Source: Yponomeuta sedellus
Lineage: Eukaryota > Arthropoda > Insecta > Lepidoptera > Yponomeutidae
NCBI GenBank assembly: GCA_934045075.1
Contig: OW203745.1
Span: 15,620,768-15,684,767 of the forward strand
Length of the DNA: 64,000 bases
Reading direction: 5' to 3'
Position numbers and translations under genes: made by a program. Below are positions 9,991 through 24,828 of the stretch, one piece after another. A model generated the notes under the pieces. The model was not told where the DNA came from, made no database searches, and was given only the letters and a program-made list of their open reading frames with translations. Within the stretch, counting starts at the first letter, position 1. Each line of letters begins with the position of its first letter.

Positions 9991-10019
9991 TGTATTTAAC
10001 TTTATATAAAATAATTGGT

Positions 10020-10569
10020 TTGTCTATTTTGGAACGTAACTTCAGGAATTCTTTTGTAATTTTTACCGAGGGTAGTAAACTAACAGTTAATGATTTCAAA
10101 AAGACGCCTGTCACCTCAGTCTTCCGAAACCACGGTACTTGAAAAAGTGCCGAAACTTCGGAAAATTGTAAAAATGTAAAATTAAACGAGTAAAATCCGT
10201 GTAAACACAGTTTTTCTTAAACCACTTTTTGGCCTAAAAAATGTAACTTAATTTAAGAATTACAAGCATAAACATGACTTACATTGTTGTTAGTTGCTTT
10301 AAACGGCTAACCCTTAAAGATTATTATTCTTGGCGCTCTACGCTACTTTAAACACATCAGACTCAAATTATGACGTCACAACTGAACGTAACGTAAAATA
10401 ATATTTTTGTGCACCTACACCTGGTTTTTCTTATTTAGGGGGCGGCGAAAAGCCCGAAAAAAGTATTATTAAGATTTTATTTTATCAAAATAATTATCTT
10501 GACATTTTTTATGTCTTCCGTGGTATCTACCAGGGGACACCAAATCCGTACCGAATCAATTCCGGACTC
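10020..10569. other. Intergenic DNA with half of a foldback MITE
   Basis: GGTACTTGAAAAAGTGCCG (10135) through AACGAGTAAAATCCGTGTAA (10186) matches one arm of the foldback element at 32709-32842. The remainder is unassigned. Confidence 0.45.
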
Positions 10570-10690
10570 TTCCTTTATATAGATATAAAGAACACTTTAT
10601 TGTAGATATAAAAGGAAATTACACAGATATTTCTTAACCTAAGAGTGACGGCGGCGGCGGCCTTATCTATAGTCTCCTACAGGCCTGCCG
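10570..10690 (-). repeat. LINE 3' end fragment (AATAAAGTGTTCT family)
   Basis: Reverse complement of the LINE tail also seen at 25525, 31187 and 58375: AAAGAACACTTTATTGTA, ATTACACAGATATTTCTTAA and a diverged purine-rich part. Confidence 0.55.
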
Positions 10691-10838
10691 AGTTTGAAGC
10701 GGACTTTTTTGTGACTCCAAAAATTGTCATATTTTTAGCCACTGCTTAAATTGTCCTTATGGATGCAAAGGCCTCTGATGATGATTGTATCTAAACAAGT
10801 TCCACAAGTGTCGCCAGAGCTTGGCTAGGCACGCTAAG

Positions 10839-11024
10839 CCGTTGGTGCCGGCTGTCATGTAAGGGCAGTCGTTAAGCCAGGTCAGAGGCCTTATGGGCGG
10901 CTTGATAACTGCTGACAGTAAGGCCCGCCAGGTCTTATAATCCTCCACCAACCCGGACCCGGCCCCGGTCCTGCGATGCAGGACGACTGTGCCTCAGCAG
11001 TGGGGACATACAAGGGTTGATATC
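10839..11024 (+). repeat. 5S-derived SINE, 5'-truncated
   Basis: Starts at GCCGTTGGTGCCGGCTGTCA and ends GGGTTGATATCC, with a roughly 25-bp internal deletion where CCCGTGGTGGAGTATGGCC is normally found. Confidence 0.75.
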
Positions 11025-11029
11025 CATCG

Positions 11030-11955
11030 ATCCACAAATGCCATAAGTGTGAGCGAGATGGATGCCAGAAGTTAAGTTGATTTAAAGTAACCCTCACTTA
11101 AACGAGGATTATGAAACTAATTATTTCCGGTCCATAATCTCGACGTAGTGCCGTGAATTTATTAAACCACTATGAACCTAAACAAATATTTCCCCTAAAC
11201 ATTCCAATGGTTGAAATAATCTGAAATGTATTAAATAGGAATTTCATTAATCCTTCCTTGCATTTTGATAGAATCAGGAAACAATCCCCGAAATTTACTA
11301 TTTTGGGGCACGCGTTCGCCAGGTGCGTTCAAAATGCACAAACTTTTACTAATTTATCACAGCATTCTAAGCTTTATGTTAAACGTAATACGTTCAATTA
11401 AGATGCACACAAGAGTTGTATTGTAGACAGCCCATAATTTAGGGCCCCATTGTAGTTTTTCGGAAGGGAAGTGCATATGTCGCTATTAGTTAGGGTGACC
11501 ACAAAGCATTGTGAATTTATAGCTATCAGATGTATGAATGGAAGAGTAGAGTTTGGTGCGGTTATTGGCTATTTATCGTGGTATCTGATTTGTAGATTAG
11601 ATTTGCTTTATGAGGCCGGAAAATAGGTCAAATGATCAATTCGGTCGGTATCCAATGATGACATTTTGGTAAATCAATGGGGAATTTAACAATGCGTGTT
11701 ACTCGTCAAGTGTGTTACACTCCGATACTACGAGTACAAACGGAAATGGTAGAGATAGTATTTAGGTAGTATTTAGTGAGATGTATTTTTGGATGCATGC
11801 CTATTGGATGCATGCCTAGTACATAATTTAATCATCTAAGCTTAGAATAAGTGGCATGTTTCTGTTTTATCTCCGAATTCAATAAATAAATAAGTAAAGG
11901 TAAATTGCTGGATATTTTCCATAGTTGCAGAAACTATGGAATACGAACTCTTGGT
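11030..11955. other. Intergenic DNA, nothing recognised
   Basis: AT-rich sequence with no open frame of note. A short direct repeat TGGATGCATGCCTA occurs twice near 11790-11818. Confidence 0.45.
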
Positions 11956-11966
11956 TTCTTGGCTAC

Positions 11967-12226
11967 CATACTATTTTTATTTTTAATGCACTAACCCGTG
12001 CTAAGGACAATTTTAAAAACCTATTTAGAGGCTAAAAATTCCACCCATGCCGGGATTCGAACCCGCGACCTCTGGCTATCCGTGCCAGCGGTCTATCCAA
12101 CTGAGCTAATGGGCTACTCACCGGCATCAGTGAATTTCGAACCTCTTTACACTATTCTCTGTATTACGTACAGGCAGCGACATCTGGCTGAAGTAGATTG
12201 CATCACTTACAGCCCCGACTACCTAC
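11967..12226 (-). mobile_element. Family A monomer, about 260 bp, 11-bp target duplication
   Basis: Flanked by TTCTTGGCTAC (11956-11966) and TTCTTGGATAC (12227-12237). In its own direction it starts GTAGGTAGTCGGGGCTGTA, about 120 bp upstream of the tRNA-like part, and runs to the AAAAATAAAAATAGTA tail. It is more diverged than the array units. Confidence 0.85.
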
Positions 12227-12237
12227 TTCTTGGATAC

Positions 12238-12960
12238 TAACAATCTGTTGGTCAAAGTACTTACAAAAAACTACTAACAATACACCTACCAATTAGTAGA
12301 GTAGTGTACGGGCTGCAGAGTGCTTAGTGCGAGTTAGACAGATCCAATCGAATAACTTTACTACCGCGTTAATCGAGCATTGAGTAGTGAGTATGAGTAA
12401 GTTAACCGTTCGAACTGGCAAAACGCTGTCACAGTACAACTCGCACTCGCGTTTATTCGTGTTTTGGCTGGTAAACGTGTTCACTTCTCAACTTAAACCA
12501 TTACAACTCGCACTCAGCAATTTTAATTTCCATACTTGTCGCTAGGTGGCGCTTCCTCGATGCCATAGAAATATGAGTTTACGTTAACGCGATCGAGTAG
12601 TTAAAAAACTCGCACTAAGCGCTCAGGCTACAGACTAGTGTAGCATGCAAGAAATTGGGGGCAAGTTACTTTTAGTACTTTGGGCAGTAGGTTATTGGTA
12701 AAGGAGTTACGAGTTAAATCGATTTGGGAAAAGTTAGCTCGATATCTACGGTAAATGAAATTTCTCCGTCAATCTTTCCCCTTCCTTTGTGAAATCCCTC
12801 TCTAGTATTATGTAGATACGAGTATATTTTTCGTTCATGTCCTACGTTTTTTTTTGTGTATGTTTATTTTTATTTATTTCATATTTATGTGTATCAACTA
12901 TAAAATAACGTTGTCTAATATTGTTTGGTTGCGCCGACTACCCGTCAATCAGTTTCCGTT
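12238..12960. other. Unassigned DNA with four copies of AACTCGCACT
   Basis: AACTCGCACT lies at 12438-12447, 12505-12514 and 12607-12616 on the plus strand and at 12326-12335 on the minus strand. No gene or known element was recognised. Confidence 0.4.
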
Positions 12961-12969
12961 TCTTCTTTG

Positions 12970-13080
12970 CCGTCAATGGTTGTCTGGAAGAAATTACTTT
13001 TAGTAATAAGGCCGCCACTTGTACTGTACTGTTATTTTTTAAGTCTGTTATGTAATCCCTGGTGTACATGCAATAAATAA
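12970..13080 (+). repeat. LINE 3' end abutting the (CTGT)n tract
   Basis: GGTTGTCTGGAAGAAATTAC, TAAGGCCGCCACTTGTACT and TGTACATGCAATAAATAA match the LINE tail at 58375 in order. LINEs of this type often end in simple repeats, so the giant microsatellite probably began as this tail. Confidence 0.6.
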
Positions 13081-17926
<4,846 letters not shown>

Positions 17927-17929
17927 GGA

Positions 17930-18100
17930 CGTCCGTCCGTCCGTCCGTCCGTCCGTCCGTCCGTCCGTCCGTCCGTAGCCCGCCCGAAGCCCGAGCCCGA
18001 AGCCCGAAGCCCACCCGCCCGCCCGCCCGAAGCCCGCCCGCCCGGCCGCCCGCCCGCCCGTCCGTCCGTCCGTCCGTCCGTCCGTCCGTCCGTCCGTCCA
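17930..18100. repeat. Compound GC-rich microsatellite: (CCGT)n, (CCCGAAG)-like core, (CCGT)n
   Basis: (CCGT) repeats at about 17930-17976 and 18057-18099 bracket an imperfect core of CCCGAAGCCCG and CCCG units. It joins the (CTGT)n tract after GGGAC. Confidence 0.9.
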
Positions 18101-18109
18101 TTCCAAAAT

Positions 18110-18335
18110 AGTGTTTTTTGTTGTTTTACATGTTCTAACCTAACCTAACCTATCTACTGCCCAGATGTTAATTTCCGTAGCGTCATTGACCTAATAGTAT
18201 CCTATTCTGACTTATAGATAGGAAGGTTTCGTTCTGAAAACAGTATTTCTTTGTTGTTTTTACATGTTGTAACCTAACCTAACCTACCTACTGCCCTGAT
18301 GTCGATGTCGGTGGCGGCATTGACCTAATTAATAA
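18110..18335. repeat. Tandem duplication containing short telomere-type (CCTAA)n runs
   Basis: Two diverged copies about 135 bp apart (from 18110 and 18248) share TGTTGTTTTACATGTT, AACCTAACCTAACCTA and CTACTGCCC. TTAGG/CCTAA is the usual insect telomere unit, but three units are too few to call a telomeric relic. Confidence 0.6.
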
Positions 18336-18479
18336 GTTCACAAAATGAATGTAGGTACCTATTTAATGTAAAATTTTAGAATAAAAACAATTCTACTAAC
18401 AAATATATGATTTCGAATAATAGTGTAAAAAACAGTTATTTTGAGAAAATATCGGAAAACAAATAGTAGTACAATAGAT

Positions 18480-18536
18480 TACACTATTTTTTATTTTTTT
18501 AATGCACTAACCCGTGCATTAAAATAGGTTTTTAAA
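18480..18536 (-). mobile_element. Minimal family A insertion, 57 bp, 11-bp target duplication
   Basis: GTACAATAGAT flanks it (18469-18479 and 18537-18547). It contains only the 3' tail (reverse of GTGCATTAAAAATAAAAATAG) plus AAAATAGGTTTTTAAA in the other orientation. Confidence 0.8.
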
Positions 18537-18777
18537 GTACAATAGATGTTTATTGTTACCGACATTATGAAGTTGAATGATTCGGAATTAATAACATTCG
18601 GAACAGAGTAGTTATTAATAGTGATTGTTAGGATGAAAAATTGTAGTAATAACATTTTCGGATTACAATAATCGAGGTAGGAATCTTCGGTCAACTTTGG
18701 CGCACCCATGTAACTGAATAGAATGCACACGAATTTTGGTCTGGCGTGGATGTTACCTACTATAATACAAAGAAAAA

Positions 18778-18912
18778 AAAAATGAAGACCCGTTTTACCG
18801 CTGCTCCAAGGTTTGCTGAAAGGAATCTCTCACTCACAGAGGTCAGCTCGCCTTTGTATATTATATTTTGTATGTCCTGGTTAATGTTTCGCATGCAATA
18901 AAGTATAGTCTA
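18778..18912 (+). repeat. LINE 3' end fragment with AATAAAGTATA tail
   Basis: GACCCGTTTTACCGCTGCTC, CAAGGTTTGCTG, CGCCTTTGTATA and CATGCAATAAAGTATAG, repeated at 19768. This resembles lepidopteran LINE ends that finish at AATAAA. Confidence 0.55.
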
Positions 18913-19004
18913 GTCTAAGTTTGGAAGGAGACTAGATTTATTAACTCACGAAACAAACAATGATTCCTTAATGAGTTAGAGTAAAATAAAGTAATACATA
19001 TTAC

Positions 19005-19204
19005 ACAGATCTCGTCAGCCCCATACTAAGGAAAACTAAATGACTTGTGTTACAGATGCTAACTTGACCAATTTAATCTAATAAATACATAGATAACATC
19101 CAATATTATTAAAGTTCGTTTCCTGCTTTGACCCGGCCGGGAATCGAACCCGAGACCTCCGGTTTTACAGTCAGCGTGCCAAACCACTGGCGCCGTGGTT
19201 TGGC
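19005..19204 (-). repeat. tRNA-derived SINE, family D
   Basis: Minus strand: TTTGGCACGCTGACTG, then B box GGTTCGATTCCC, then a body with TCGGGTCT/TTGGATGTTA and a TAGTATGGGGCTGACGAGAT end. Other copies are at 21352, 25835 and 30208. It is truncated here at the tRNA head, where GTGGTTTGGCACAAAAAATC follows. Confidence 0.7.
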
Positions 19205-19767
19205 ACAAAAAATCGGACCCCCAATTGCCAAAACCATACTCACCCCATAAATTTGGGTAGGTCAGACAATAACCAGCCTCTACATTCTGAACAATCTTGG
19301 CCACCCCATGTATAAATAAGTAATTGTAGCAAAAAATAGATCAGTAGAGTCGGTGACGTTTACAATTTCGATGCGGTAACTCGTCTGGGTTGGTAATAAG
19401 TGCAGTTTTTGCGTAACTGGAGTGTTTTTTGCTTTGATTTGATGGCGATACAGTGCAGGGTACGAGTATTTGACTAATTGTTGTTTTTGTCGGATTTCAC
19501 GCTCGGATTGTCTATTGAGTGCGTTGCCCTCTTCGGTTGCCGCGTTTCGGTGACTTTGTTAATAATAAATAAGTGTTGTGTATTTCACGGTTTACGAATA
19601 CTTTTACTTATAAAACAACATACTTCAGGAAAATTTTACGAATAACAAAGAAACAATTTATTTTATTTTTCATATTTACAGGTATTTAGTCTATGTAGTG
19701 TATTATTTCTGCTTAGGTTATTGTTAAGGGTTTTTGCCGTCTATGTAGTTTATTTTGTACACGTACC
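19205..19767. other. Intergenic DNA, nothing recognised
   Basis: No supported open frame, RNA gene or repeat shared within the window. Confidence 0.45.
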
Positions 19768-19905
19768 TATATAGACCCGTTTTTACTGCTGCGCCGACTC
19801 TCCAAGGTTTGCTGGAAGAAATCTCTTACAGAGATAAGCTTGCCTTTGTACATGTTATTTGTTATGTAATGTCCTTTAATGTTTCGTGTGCAATAAAGTA
19901 TAACA
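19768..19905 (+). repeat. LINE 3' end fragment with AATAAAGTATA tail
   Basis: A second copy of the 18778 repeat: GACCCGTTTTTACTGCTGC, AAGGTTTGCTGGAAG, TTGCCTTTGTACATG and GTGCAATAAAGTATAAC. Confidence 0.55.
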
Positions 19906-20057
19906 AAAGAGAAATGGAAAAAGAAAGTTCTGTATAAGACGATATATTAATTTCCTTCAGCAACTTTACCAACAATAAGGCTTACAACAAGGCCGCCAAT
20001 TGTACTATGTACATTTGTAATTATTTTGTGTTTGTTGTTTTTCTAGTGTATTATAAT

Positions 20058-20180
20058 AATATTGGCCTTTTTTTGCATCTACTAAATGAGATGATTTATA
20101 CAGCGTCCAGTGGTACTTCACTCACACTAGATGGGTGAAGGGACCACTCCGACGCTGTAGTGCCTGGGACATGGTTTTAT
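20058..20180 (-). repeat. tRNA-derived SINE family C2, 3' part
   Basis: Minus-strand match to the 3' end of the SINE at 28755 and 58672: ATGTCCCAGGCACTACAGCG, GTGGTCCCTTCACCCATCTA and GATGCAAAAAAAGGCCAATA with an AT-rich tail. Confidence 0.75.
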
Positions 20181-20329
20181 ATTATTCTGTATTATAAACA
20201 ATATTCTTATCTTATCTTGTCTTACTTCTCCAATTTCATTGTTCTAGTTCAACGGAAAGTACCCTATAGATTTTGATTTCTTTGAGCATCGAAATATATA
20301 AAATACTTTTTTTATGTAACCTAGTAACA

Positions 20330-20565
20330 TCTCACTGTATAGGTCATAGGCTTTCGCTCAGAGAGAGAGACAGTAAAGACTTAATTACCACCCGTGCCCA
20401 TCGTGGATTGGCAATTTCAAGTGCTGAGGTATTTAAAGACCTCAGACACTCAGGTTTCCTAACGATGTTTCCTTCACAATGTACATAGAACCGAGAGGCC
20501 CAGGTTCGATTCCCAGATCAGGCATGTAGCAATGACTTGGTTTTCTAAGTTATGTACATTTATGA
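20330..20565. repeat. tRNA-derived SINE family C1, inverted-half copy
   Basis: 20330-20480 is the SINE body on the minus strand (TGTGAAGGAAACATC onward). 20481-20565 is tRNA-like head plus following sequence on the plus strand (CCCAGGTTCGATTCCCAG, ATGACTTGG). The two halves oppose each other. Confidence 0.6.
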
Positions 20566-20584
20566 AGTTACTAGCTGACCTTTA

Positions 20585-20725
20585 TTTATTTTAAATATTT
20601 TCCTTCCGTGAGAACCATCCTCGTACATCAAGGAATTTTCGCAATCGGTTCGAATCGGTTCAGCTGCTCTCGAGATTTGCGCTTACCAACACATTTAACG
20701 ATAAATTTTTATATTAGAGGTCATA
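20585..20725 (+). repeat. Dispersed repeat with AATCGGTTCAGCTGCTCTCG
   Basis: GTGAGAACCATCCTCGTAC, CAAGGAAT, ATCGGTTCAGCTGCTCTCG and TTGCGCTTACCAACACATTTA recur at 58985-59105. It is a non-coding dispersed element, possibly a Helitron or LINE piece; class uncertain. Confidence 0.5.
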
Positions 20726-20779
20726 CTGGTCCTAGCTTAGGACCAGTATGTTGTGTGAAAGTTGTCTTATATTATTATA

Positions 20780-20972
20780 TTCTTTTTGTTGCACTAACCC
20801 GTGTTAAGTAATACAAAGTGTATTTATTGTAAAGAGGTTCGAAATTTTACTGATGCCGATACTTTCCCATTAGCTCAGTTGGGAGATCGCTGGTACGGTT
20901 AGCCAGAGGCCGCGGGTTCGAGTCCCGGCATGGATGGATTTTTTGCCTCTAAATAGATTTTTTAAAAAAAAA
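20780..20972 (+). repeat. Diverged family A copy
   Basis: GTAAAGAGGTTCGAAATTTT, CCCATTAGCTCAGTTGGG, GCGGGTTCGAGTCCCGGCAT and TGCCTCTAAATAGATTTTTT. A minus-strand tail piece (GCACTAACCCGTG) sits at its left edge, so it is again part-inverted. Confidence 0.7.
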
Positions 20973-20974
20973 AA

Positions 20975-21350
20975 AAACTTATATTATATTATTTTTTGTA
21001 GTTATGTCTCTTTAGTTGTATCTTTGTGTGTGCGACTGTGTTGCAAATAAATGTATTTCTTGACCTTCTTCAAATATATTTAGTTCCACAATCCACAAAT
21101 GAAGTGCAGCGTTTGTATAATTTATAAATTGATTTTCTGTACCTGTACCTAAAAAGTACTCTGTGCTTGTACTGCATCGATGGCTGTACGAAATGAAATC
21201 AGCGTCATCAACGTCAACTTGTCACCAAGCAACAGCGCCTGGCGGTATAGAACCACAGAAAAATGAACTAGATAGAAGACCAACGATATGTATTGGTAAC
21301 AAAAACGGATAAAGCAAATAAGAATAAATAATAAATATTAATGGGCATAT
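20975..21350. other. Intergenic DNA, nothing recognised
   Basis: AT-rich, no supported open frame or shared repeat. Confidence 0.4.
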
Positions 21351-21351
21351 T

Positions 21352-21727
21352 AATCAGATCTCGTCAGCCCCATTAAGTACAACTAAATGACTTGTGTTAC
21401 ATGTGCTAACTCGACGATACATTTTAATACAATAAATACATAGATAACATCCAAGACCCGAGTCACACTGGAACAAATTTAAAAACCTATTTAGAGGCTA
21501 AAAATTTCACCCATGCCGGGATTCGAACCCGCAACCTCTGGCTATCCGTACCAGTATCCGTATCCGTTTTTAAATTTGTTCCTTAGCACGGGTTAGTGCA
21601 TTAAAAATAAAAATAGTGTAATCACACTAGAACAGTTCGTTTCCTAGTTTGACCCGGCCGGGGATCGAACCCGAGACCTTCGGTTATACAGTCAGCATGC
21701 CAAACCTGCGCTACCGAGGCCGTCAAA
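21352..21727 (-). repeat. tRNA-derived SINE family D, split by a family A insertion
   Basis: Left piece 21352-21475 and right piece 21622-21727 together make one minus-strand SINE: tRNA-like head GGTTTGGCATGCTGACTG, B box GGTTCGATCCCC. The gap is filled by the insertion at 21476-21621. Confidence 0.75.
21476..21621 (+). mobile_element. Family A insertion nested in a family D SINE, 13-bp duplication
   Basis: TCACACTGGAACA (21463-21475) and TCACACTAGAACA (21622-21634) flank it. The left 80 bp is the tRNA-like part inverted; the right part is the plus-strand 3' tail to AATAGTGTAA. A short GTATCC repeat sits at the junction. Confidence 0.85.
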
Positions 21728-21729
21728 AG

Positions 21730-22302
21730 TACATCGAAGACAACACCAGAGTCAACTAATCAAAAAATATAAAAATAAACGAAAGAAGATAGGAACTACA
21801 CCATGATAATAACTTGCACCGGTAATAAAGCCCCATAGAGTCACAATACCTGCAAGTTATTGCTTCGCGAATAATGGAAATGCTGTTGGTAAACAAATCA
21901 ATGTCTTCAGAGATATAAATCGCTAAAAGATCGTATAGATAGGTCTATAGTGAAGTAAGAATTTTGTCCAAAGGTTCACTAGGCAGTTGTTCCTCTGTCT
22001 AGATCGGTGCTCAGACCCAGCCGGAACTGGCGGAAGGCACCGTCCGGCGTAACTTGACCCATATCGGAGCGACCTCGATACTCGCGACTGTGCACAGGGT
22101 GATAGGGATCTGAGGTTCTGTCCGCTGAGAGAGAGAGGCCGATGATGGTTCAGTTGGCTAGTACCAGTTACAGACAGTCCCCGGATTCCTAACCATAATT
22201 TACTAAATTGTTTTATGGGCATGCACTTTTGACATTTGTTCTCACTTAGACATTTTATTTTACAAGTATTACATTAATTAAATGCTGTGTAATACACGTT
22301 GC
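21730..22302. other. Intergenic DNA, nothing recognised
   Basis: Contains an open frame of 99 codons on the minus strand (21923-22222) with no recognisable domain; probably chance. Confidence 0.4.
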
Positions 22303-22661
22303 GCGCTCGTGGCCTAGGCGAACCGAGTAATTGGAATCAATCACTTGGTTAAGCAACAACAGGCGCGGTCAGGTATAGGATGGGTGAGCGTCCCGTGACT
22401 ACCGCTAGTGGAATTTTTTCGAGCGCTTCCGTGCTTCGCAAGGCCCGTTAAGCCGTTGGTGCCGGCTGTCATATAATGGCAGTCGTTAAGCCATGTCAGA
22501 ACCCTCATTAGCGGCTCGATAACTTCTGACAGTAAGGCCCGCTACTGTCTTACAAACCTCCACCAACCCGGACTTGGCCCCCGTGGTGGTGTAAGGAGTA
22601 ACCTTCCTGCGATGCAGGAAGAGACCCGTGCCCCAATAGTGGGGACATACAAGGGTTGATA
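22303..22661 (+). repeat. 5S rRNA-derived SINE (SINE3-like), near full length
   Basis: The 5' end carries 5S-gene internal-promoter sequence: GTTAAGCAACAACAGGCGCG (A box region) and GGATGGGTGA (C box), matching the order and wording of 5S rRNA (GTTAAGCAAC...GGATGGGTGACC). The body continues CTTCCGTGCTTCGCAAGG, GGCGGCTTGATAACTTCTGA and GAAGAGACCCGTGCCCC, and ends GGGTTGATA. About 17 copies occur in the window, some with the head lost. Confidence 0.85.
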
Positions 22662-22980
22662 ACGTGTAATGCAATAATTGTGACAATTGTAGTGACATGT
22701 TATTGAACATAATCCTCATTACAATATAACCCAATTTTGTACGCCAACGGCAAAACATAGAGCAAATTTCATATCATAACATCTTGTATAATTTACCTAT
22801 GTTTACAAATAAAGAAATTGATTAATTCCAAAAGAAGTTTGACTGAAGACTGACAGTTTTATTATATTATTCAAGATGTTATTCTGGCAGAAATAGTCGC
22901 CATAGGCTAGTTGCCATTTTACCAAAAAAAATATTGAATTGAATTATTTTAGTTAGAAGTACGATTATAATATGATTTAC

Positions 22981-23267
22981 AGCAGCGGTACCCCAGTGGT
23001 AGAACAACGAGCTCGGAAGCCAGAGACCCAGGTTCGATTCCCAGCATGGGACTTTGTTTTTAATAAATGTTATAGTAGCAACACTACTCTTTAACGGTGA
23101 AGGAAAACATCGTAAGGAAACCTCAGTCTGAAGTGTTATAATACCTCAGAGCTCGAAATCACCAATCCGCAGTGGGCACGCGTGGTAATTAAGCCCATAC
23201 TCTCTCTCTGAGAGAAGGCCTATGACTTGCAGTGAGACGTTTATAGGCTATATGAAAAAAAAAAAAT
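22981..23267 (+). repeat. tRNA-derived SINE family C1, full length
   Basis: tRNA-like head GGTACCCCAGTGGTAGAACA with B box GGTTCGATTCCC, then GGTGAAGGAAAACATCGTAA, CTCTCTCTCTGAGAGAAGGC and TATAGGCTATATG before an A-run tail. Confidence 0.75.
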
Positions 23268-23651
23268 GGCATTTCATTTATCTCAGGACCTGTCTCCAGA
23301 CTAAATCCCTCTCAACTAACACCTACATCCATTGCTGAAAATCGTATTAACTGAACATTAACTGGTGTTCCCAATTCGAGCGGATGGCGAATTCGGCTCC
23401 CAAAATCGGTCGACAAGACCTGAATACTCCCCTTCCGCAGACGGCCAGCGGGTTTTGAACCCTATGAGTGGGGGGATTCGGTTGAATTTCGTTTGGGAAG
23501 AGAGTGAGGTAACCTATAAATTGTTTATTGAATTGCTGGGCGAGGAATTTCGGTGCATCATGCATTTGTCGTGTTCAAAAGAGGTGTGAAATCGACGTTG
23601 ATTTCGTTTGTAGGTTACTCCTGATTAAATTATTATTTTTTAATAATTACA

Positions 23652-23846
23652 AGCAAGGTACGAGGTACGCGACTCGGCAAACGTAGTGTAGGACGCCCTC
23701 CGACTAGGTGGGATGACGATCTGCGTAAAACTGTTGGCAGATGCTGGATGCGGCAAGCTGAAGACAGGGCGCTATGGCGCTCATTAGAGGAGGGCTATGC
23801 CCTGCAGTGGACTATATAATATAGCCTGAAGAAGAAGAAGAAGGTA
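23652..23846 (+). pseudogene. LINE reverse-transcriptase ORF, C-terminal fragment with (GAA)n tail
   Basis: One open frame reads VGRPPTRWDDDLRK, GRCWMRQAEDRALWRS and EEGYALQWTI before TAA at 23817-23819, then TATAGCCTGAAGAAGAAGAA. This is the conserved extreme C-terminus of many arthropod non-LTR polymerases, followed by the element's simple-repeat tail. The rest of the ORF is absent (5' truncation). Confidence 0.8.
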
Positions 23847-23859
23847 CAAGAAAATTTTC

Positions 23860-24680
23860 ATTTATTTCTCACATCTACTATAATTACAAGTTACGTCATT
23901 TTGGGATGTGCATTCCTGAAATCCGCTAATAGGGAACTGGCATTAAGTTTAGATTGAAGATATTATGTATTAAGTTTTTTGATGTATACTTTTGGAATAA
24001 AACGTTTATATTATAACAAGTTATGATTTTTATTCCATTGGTGGCGCCAGTTAGCAACCCAAAGCCTTAATTACGAAACTAACAATTTTTAGTTTTTATA
24101 GTGAAGTAGCTTTTGCCCGCGACGATGTGAGAATTCATGGTCTTCCTTTTATTTCTGATAGTATGTGATTAAGCAAAAAATAATCCTTATGATGAAGCCT
24201 TCCGATCGGTGTGATAAAGCTACAGGGTACTTTTTTTTCTCGTGTAGCGGGTTCGATTCCCGGTTCAACCGCGTAATTATTTATAAATCTATGAATGCAG
24301 TTTAGATTGTTTTAGAAATTAAAATAATGTCTTCTTTCAGTAAAATGTACCATCTACAATATTAAAGGTACTTTCCCTCCATGTGGCATAGCCGTGGGAC
24401 GCCCTGTATAGAAAACAAAATTTAGTTTGAGTTGTTTCCGTAGCACATAAATGAAAATATTAGAAAGACACACAAGATTTATAATTTCTTCGGAACGTAA
24501 AAACGAAATGTTGGATAAGAATAGGGCCAAATGTCACTCGAGCTACTGCGTCCTAAACAAACATCCCGGCTGGTCTCATATCAACCTCAGGACAAAAAAT
24601 ATCTATGATGTCAACACACAGTCTTGTGGGAGGAGTTAGAAGAGTTTTGTGGACCAACTCAGGAAGTGAATCTACTCAAA
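23860..24680. other. Intergenic DNA with a tRNA-like B-box scrap
   Basis: GTAGCGGGTTCGATTCCCGG at 24245-24264 looks like the 3' half of a tRNA or SINE head without its 5' half. Nothing else was recognised. Confidence 0.4.
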
Positions 24681-24682
24681 AG

Positions 24683-24742
24683 TTTTAAAGTTTTAAAAAC
24701 CTATTTTAGAGGGTAAAAAATCCACCCATGCCGTATCTATAC
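24683..24742 (-). repeat. Family A fragment
   Basis: TTTTAAAAACCTATTTTAGA and CCACCCATGCCG match the inverted tRNA-like 3' end of family A. Short and old. Confidence 0.55.
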
Positions 24743-24828
24743 GTATTAATTCACAAGAAGGCATGGAAAAACCACACTTATATTTTCTTGTAATTTCTGT
24801 GTACAATAATGAATATTCTGTCTATTAT

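Noticed and set aside
18131..18287. Interstitial telomere
   Set aside because: Only three CCTAA-type units in each of two copies of a local duplication; no longer telomeric run is present.
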